NCBI GenBank assembly: GCA_005877675.1
Contig: VBNZ01000234.1
Span: forward strand, 1 to 5,985
DNA length: 5,985 bases
Reading direction: 5' to 3'
From: Gammaproteobacteria bacterium
GTDB lineage: Bacteria; Pseudomonadota; Gammaproteobacteria; Xanthomonadales; Rhodanobacteraceae
Shown: in pieces, positions 5,666 to 5,985 of the stretch
How positions within the stretch are numbered: position 1 is the first letter of the stretch
Layout: the number at the start of each line of letters is the position of its first letter
The notes under the pieces: generated by a model
The model's input: the letters and a program-made list of their open reading frames with translations, nothing else
Database searches by the model: none
What the model was told of the DNA's origin: nothing
Position numbers and translations under genes: made by a program

Positions 5666-5985
5666 CACGCGGCTTTCTGCGTCTCTTTCACCATGCGCGC
5701 GAGTTCGCCTGATTCGGCGAGTTCGAGCGTGATGTCGCAACCGCCGATCAGCTCGCCGTTGATAAACAGCTGCGGGAACGTCGGCCAGTTGGAATAGCGC
5801 GGCAGGTTGGCACGGATCTCCGGATCTTCGAGCACATTGACCGAGGCAAATTGCGCGCCGGCCCCCTTGAGCGCCTGCACCGCGCGCGCGGAGAAACCGC
5901 ACATTGGAAATTGCGGTGTGCCTTTCATGAACAGCACGATCGGGTGATCCTGCACGGTGTGGCGAATACGTTCTTGAATATCCAC
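5665..5985 (-). CDS. grxD: Monothiol glutaredoxin, Grx4/GrxD type (start at or beyond window edge)
   Basis: CGFS-type glutaredoxin. In this family the protein binds a glutathione-ligated [2Fe-2S] cluster as a homodimer or with BolA, and it serves cytosolic Fe-S cluster delivery rather than bulk disulfide reduction. The 106 visible residues cover the full domain: VLFMKGTPQFPMCGFS, with active-site Cys29-Gly-Phe-Ser32 and the conserved Lys21, then the NWPTFPQLF cis-proline region (WPT at 67-69), then GELIGGCD (GGCD at 81-84), the glutathione-binding motif. Family length is about 103-115 residues. The last three bases of the window read GTG on this strand and are a plausible start, but an upstream start cannot be excluded. 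The stop overlaps the next gene's ATG by one base. Confidence 0.95.
   Translation of the reverse strand: MDIQERIRHTVQDHPIVLFMKGTPQFPMCGFSARAVQALKGAGAQFASVNVLEDPEIRANLPRYSNWPTFPQLFINGELIGGCDITLELAESGELARMVKETQKAA

Noticed and set aside
5666..5902. Long N-terminal extension of the SDR
   Set aside because: It overlaps grxD out of frame and has arginine-rich shadow composition. The ATG at 5665 gives a normal SDR length and the stop-start overlap.

Overview
The window is a high-GC proteobacterial segment in which every recognisable gene lies on the minus strand. The gene set is a CGFS glutaredoxin, a YciK-like short-chain dehydrogenase, a YhgN-type MarC protein, an OlsF-type ornithine lipid synthase and an Oar-type TonB-dependent receptor. 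Together with a ctctcccc/ggggagag REP-like element, this suggests a Gammaproteobacterium of the Lysobacterales/Steroidobacterales kind. That placement is inferred from family resemblance only, and a betaproteobacterium is not excluded.

Layout in transcription order, from high to low coordinates. A monothiol glutaredoxin (grxD, 5665-5985, start at or beyond the window edge) overlaps a 264-residue SDR-fold protein (4871-5665) by one base (TGATG), so the two are probably translationally coupled. Next comes a 271-bp gap (4600-4870). It holds an array of about eight 16-bp tandem repeats that runs back into the SDR stop codon, a homopolymer of 26 C, and REP-like hairpins. It is followed by a MarC/YhgN membrane protein (3997-4599), a 107-bp spacer, and a bifunctional ornithine-lipid acyltransferase gene (2175-3889) split by one frameshift near 3086-3088. 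After a 240-bp AT-richer regulatory gap comes the N-terminal two thirds of a large Oar-type outer-membrane receptor (1-1934), which runs off the left edge.

How the genes fit together: several products concern the envelope (MarC, ornithine lipid synthesis, outer-membrane receptor), but nothing shows that they form one pathway. grxD and the SDR are the only pair with firm operon evidence. The other genes share a strand but have gaps of 107-271 bp.

I found no convincing new multi-gene system. The points most worth a second look are the single-base break in the OlsF-like gene, the tandem array and poly-C tract between the SDR and marC, the SDR's missing catalytic serine, and a perfect 16-bp palindrome upstream of the receptor. 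No tRNA, rRNA, CRISPR array or insertion sequence was seen.
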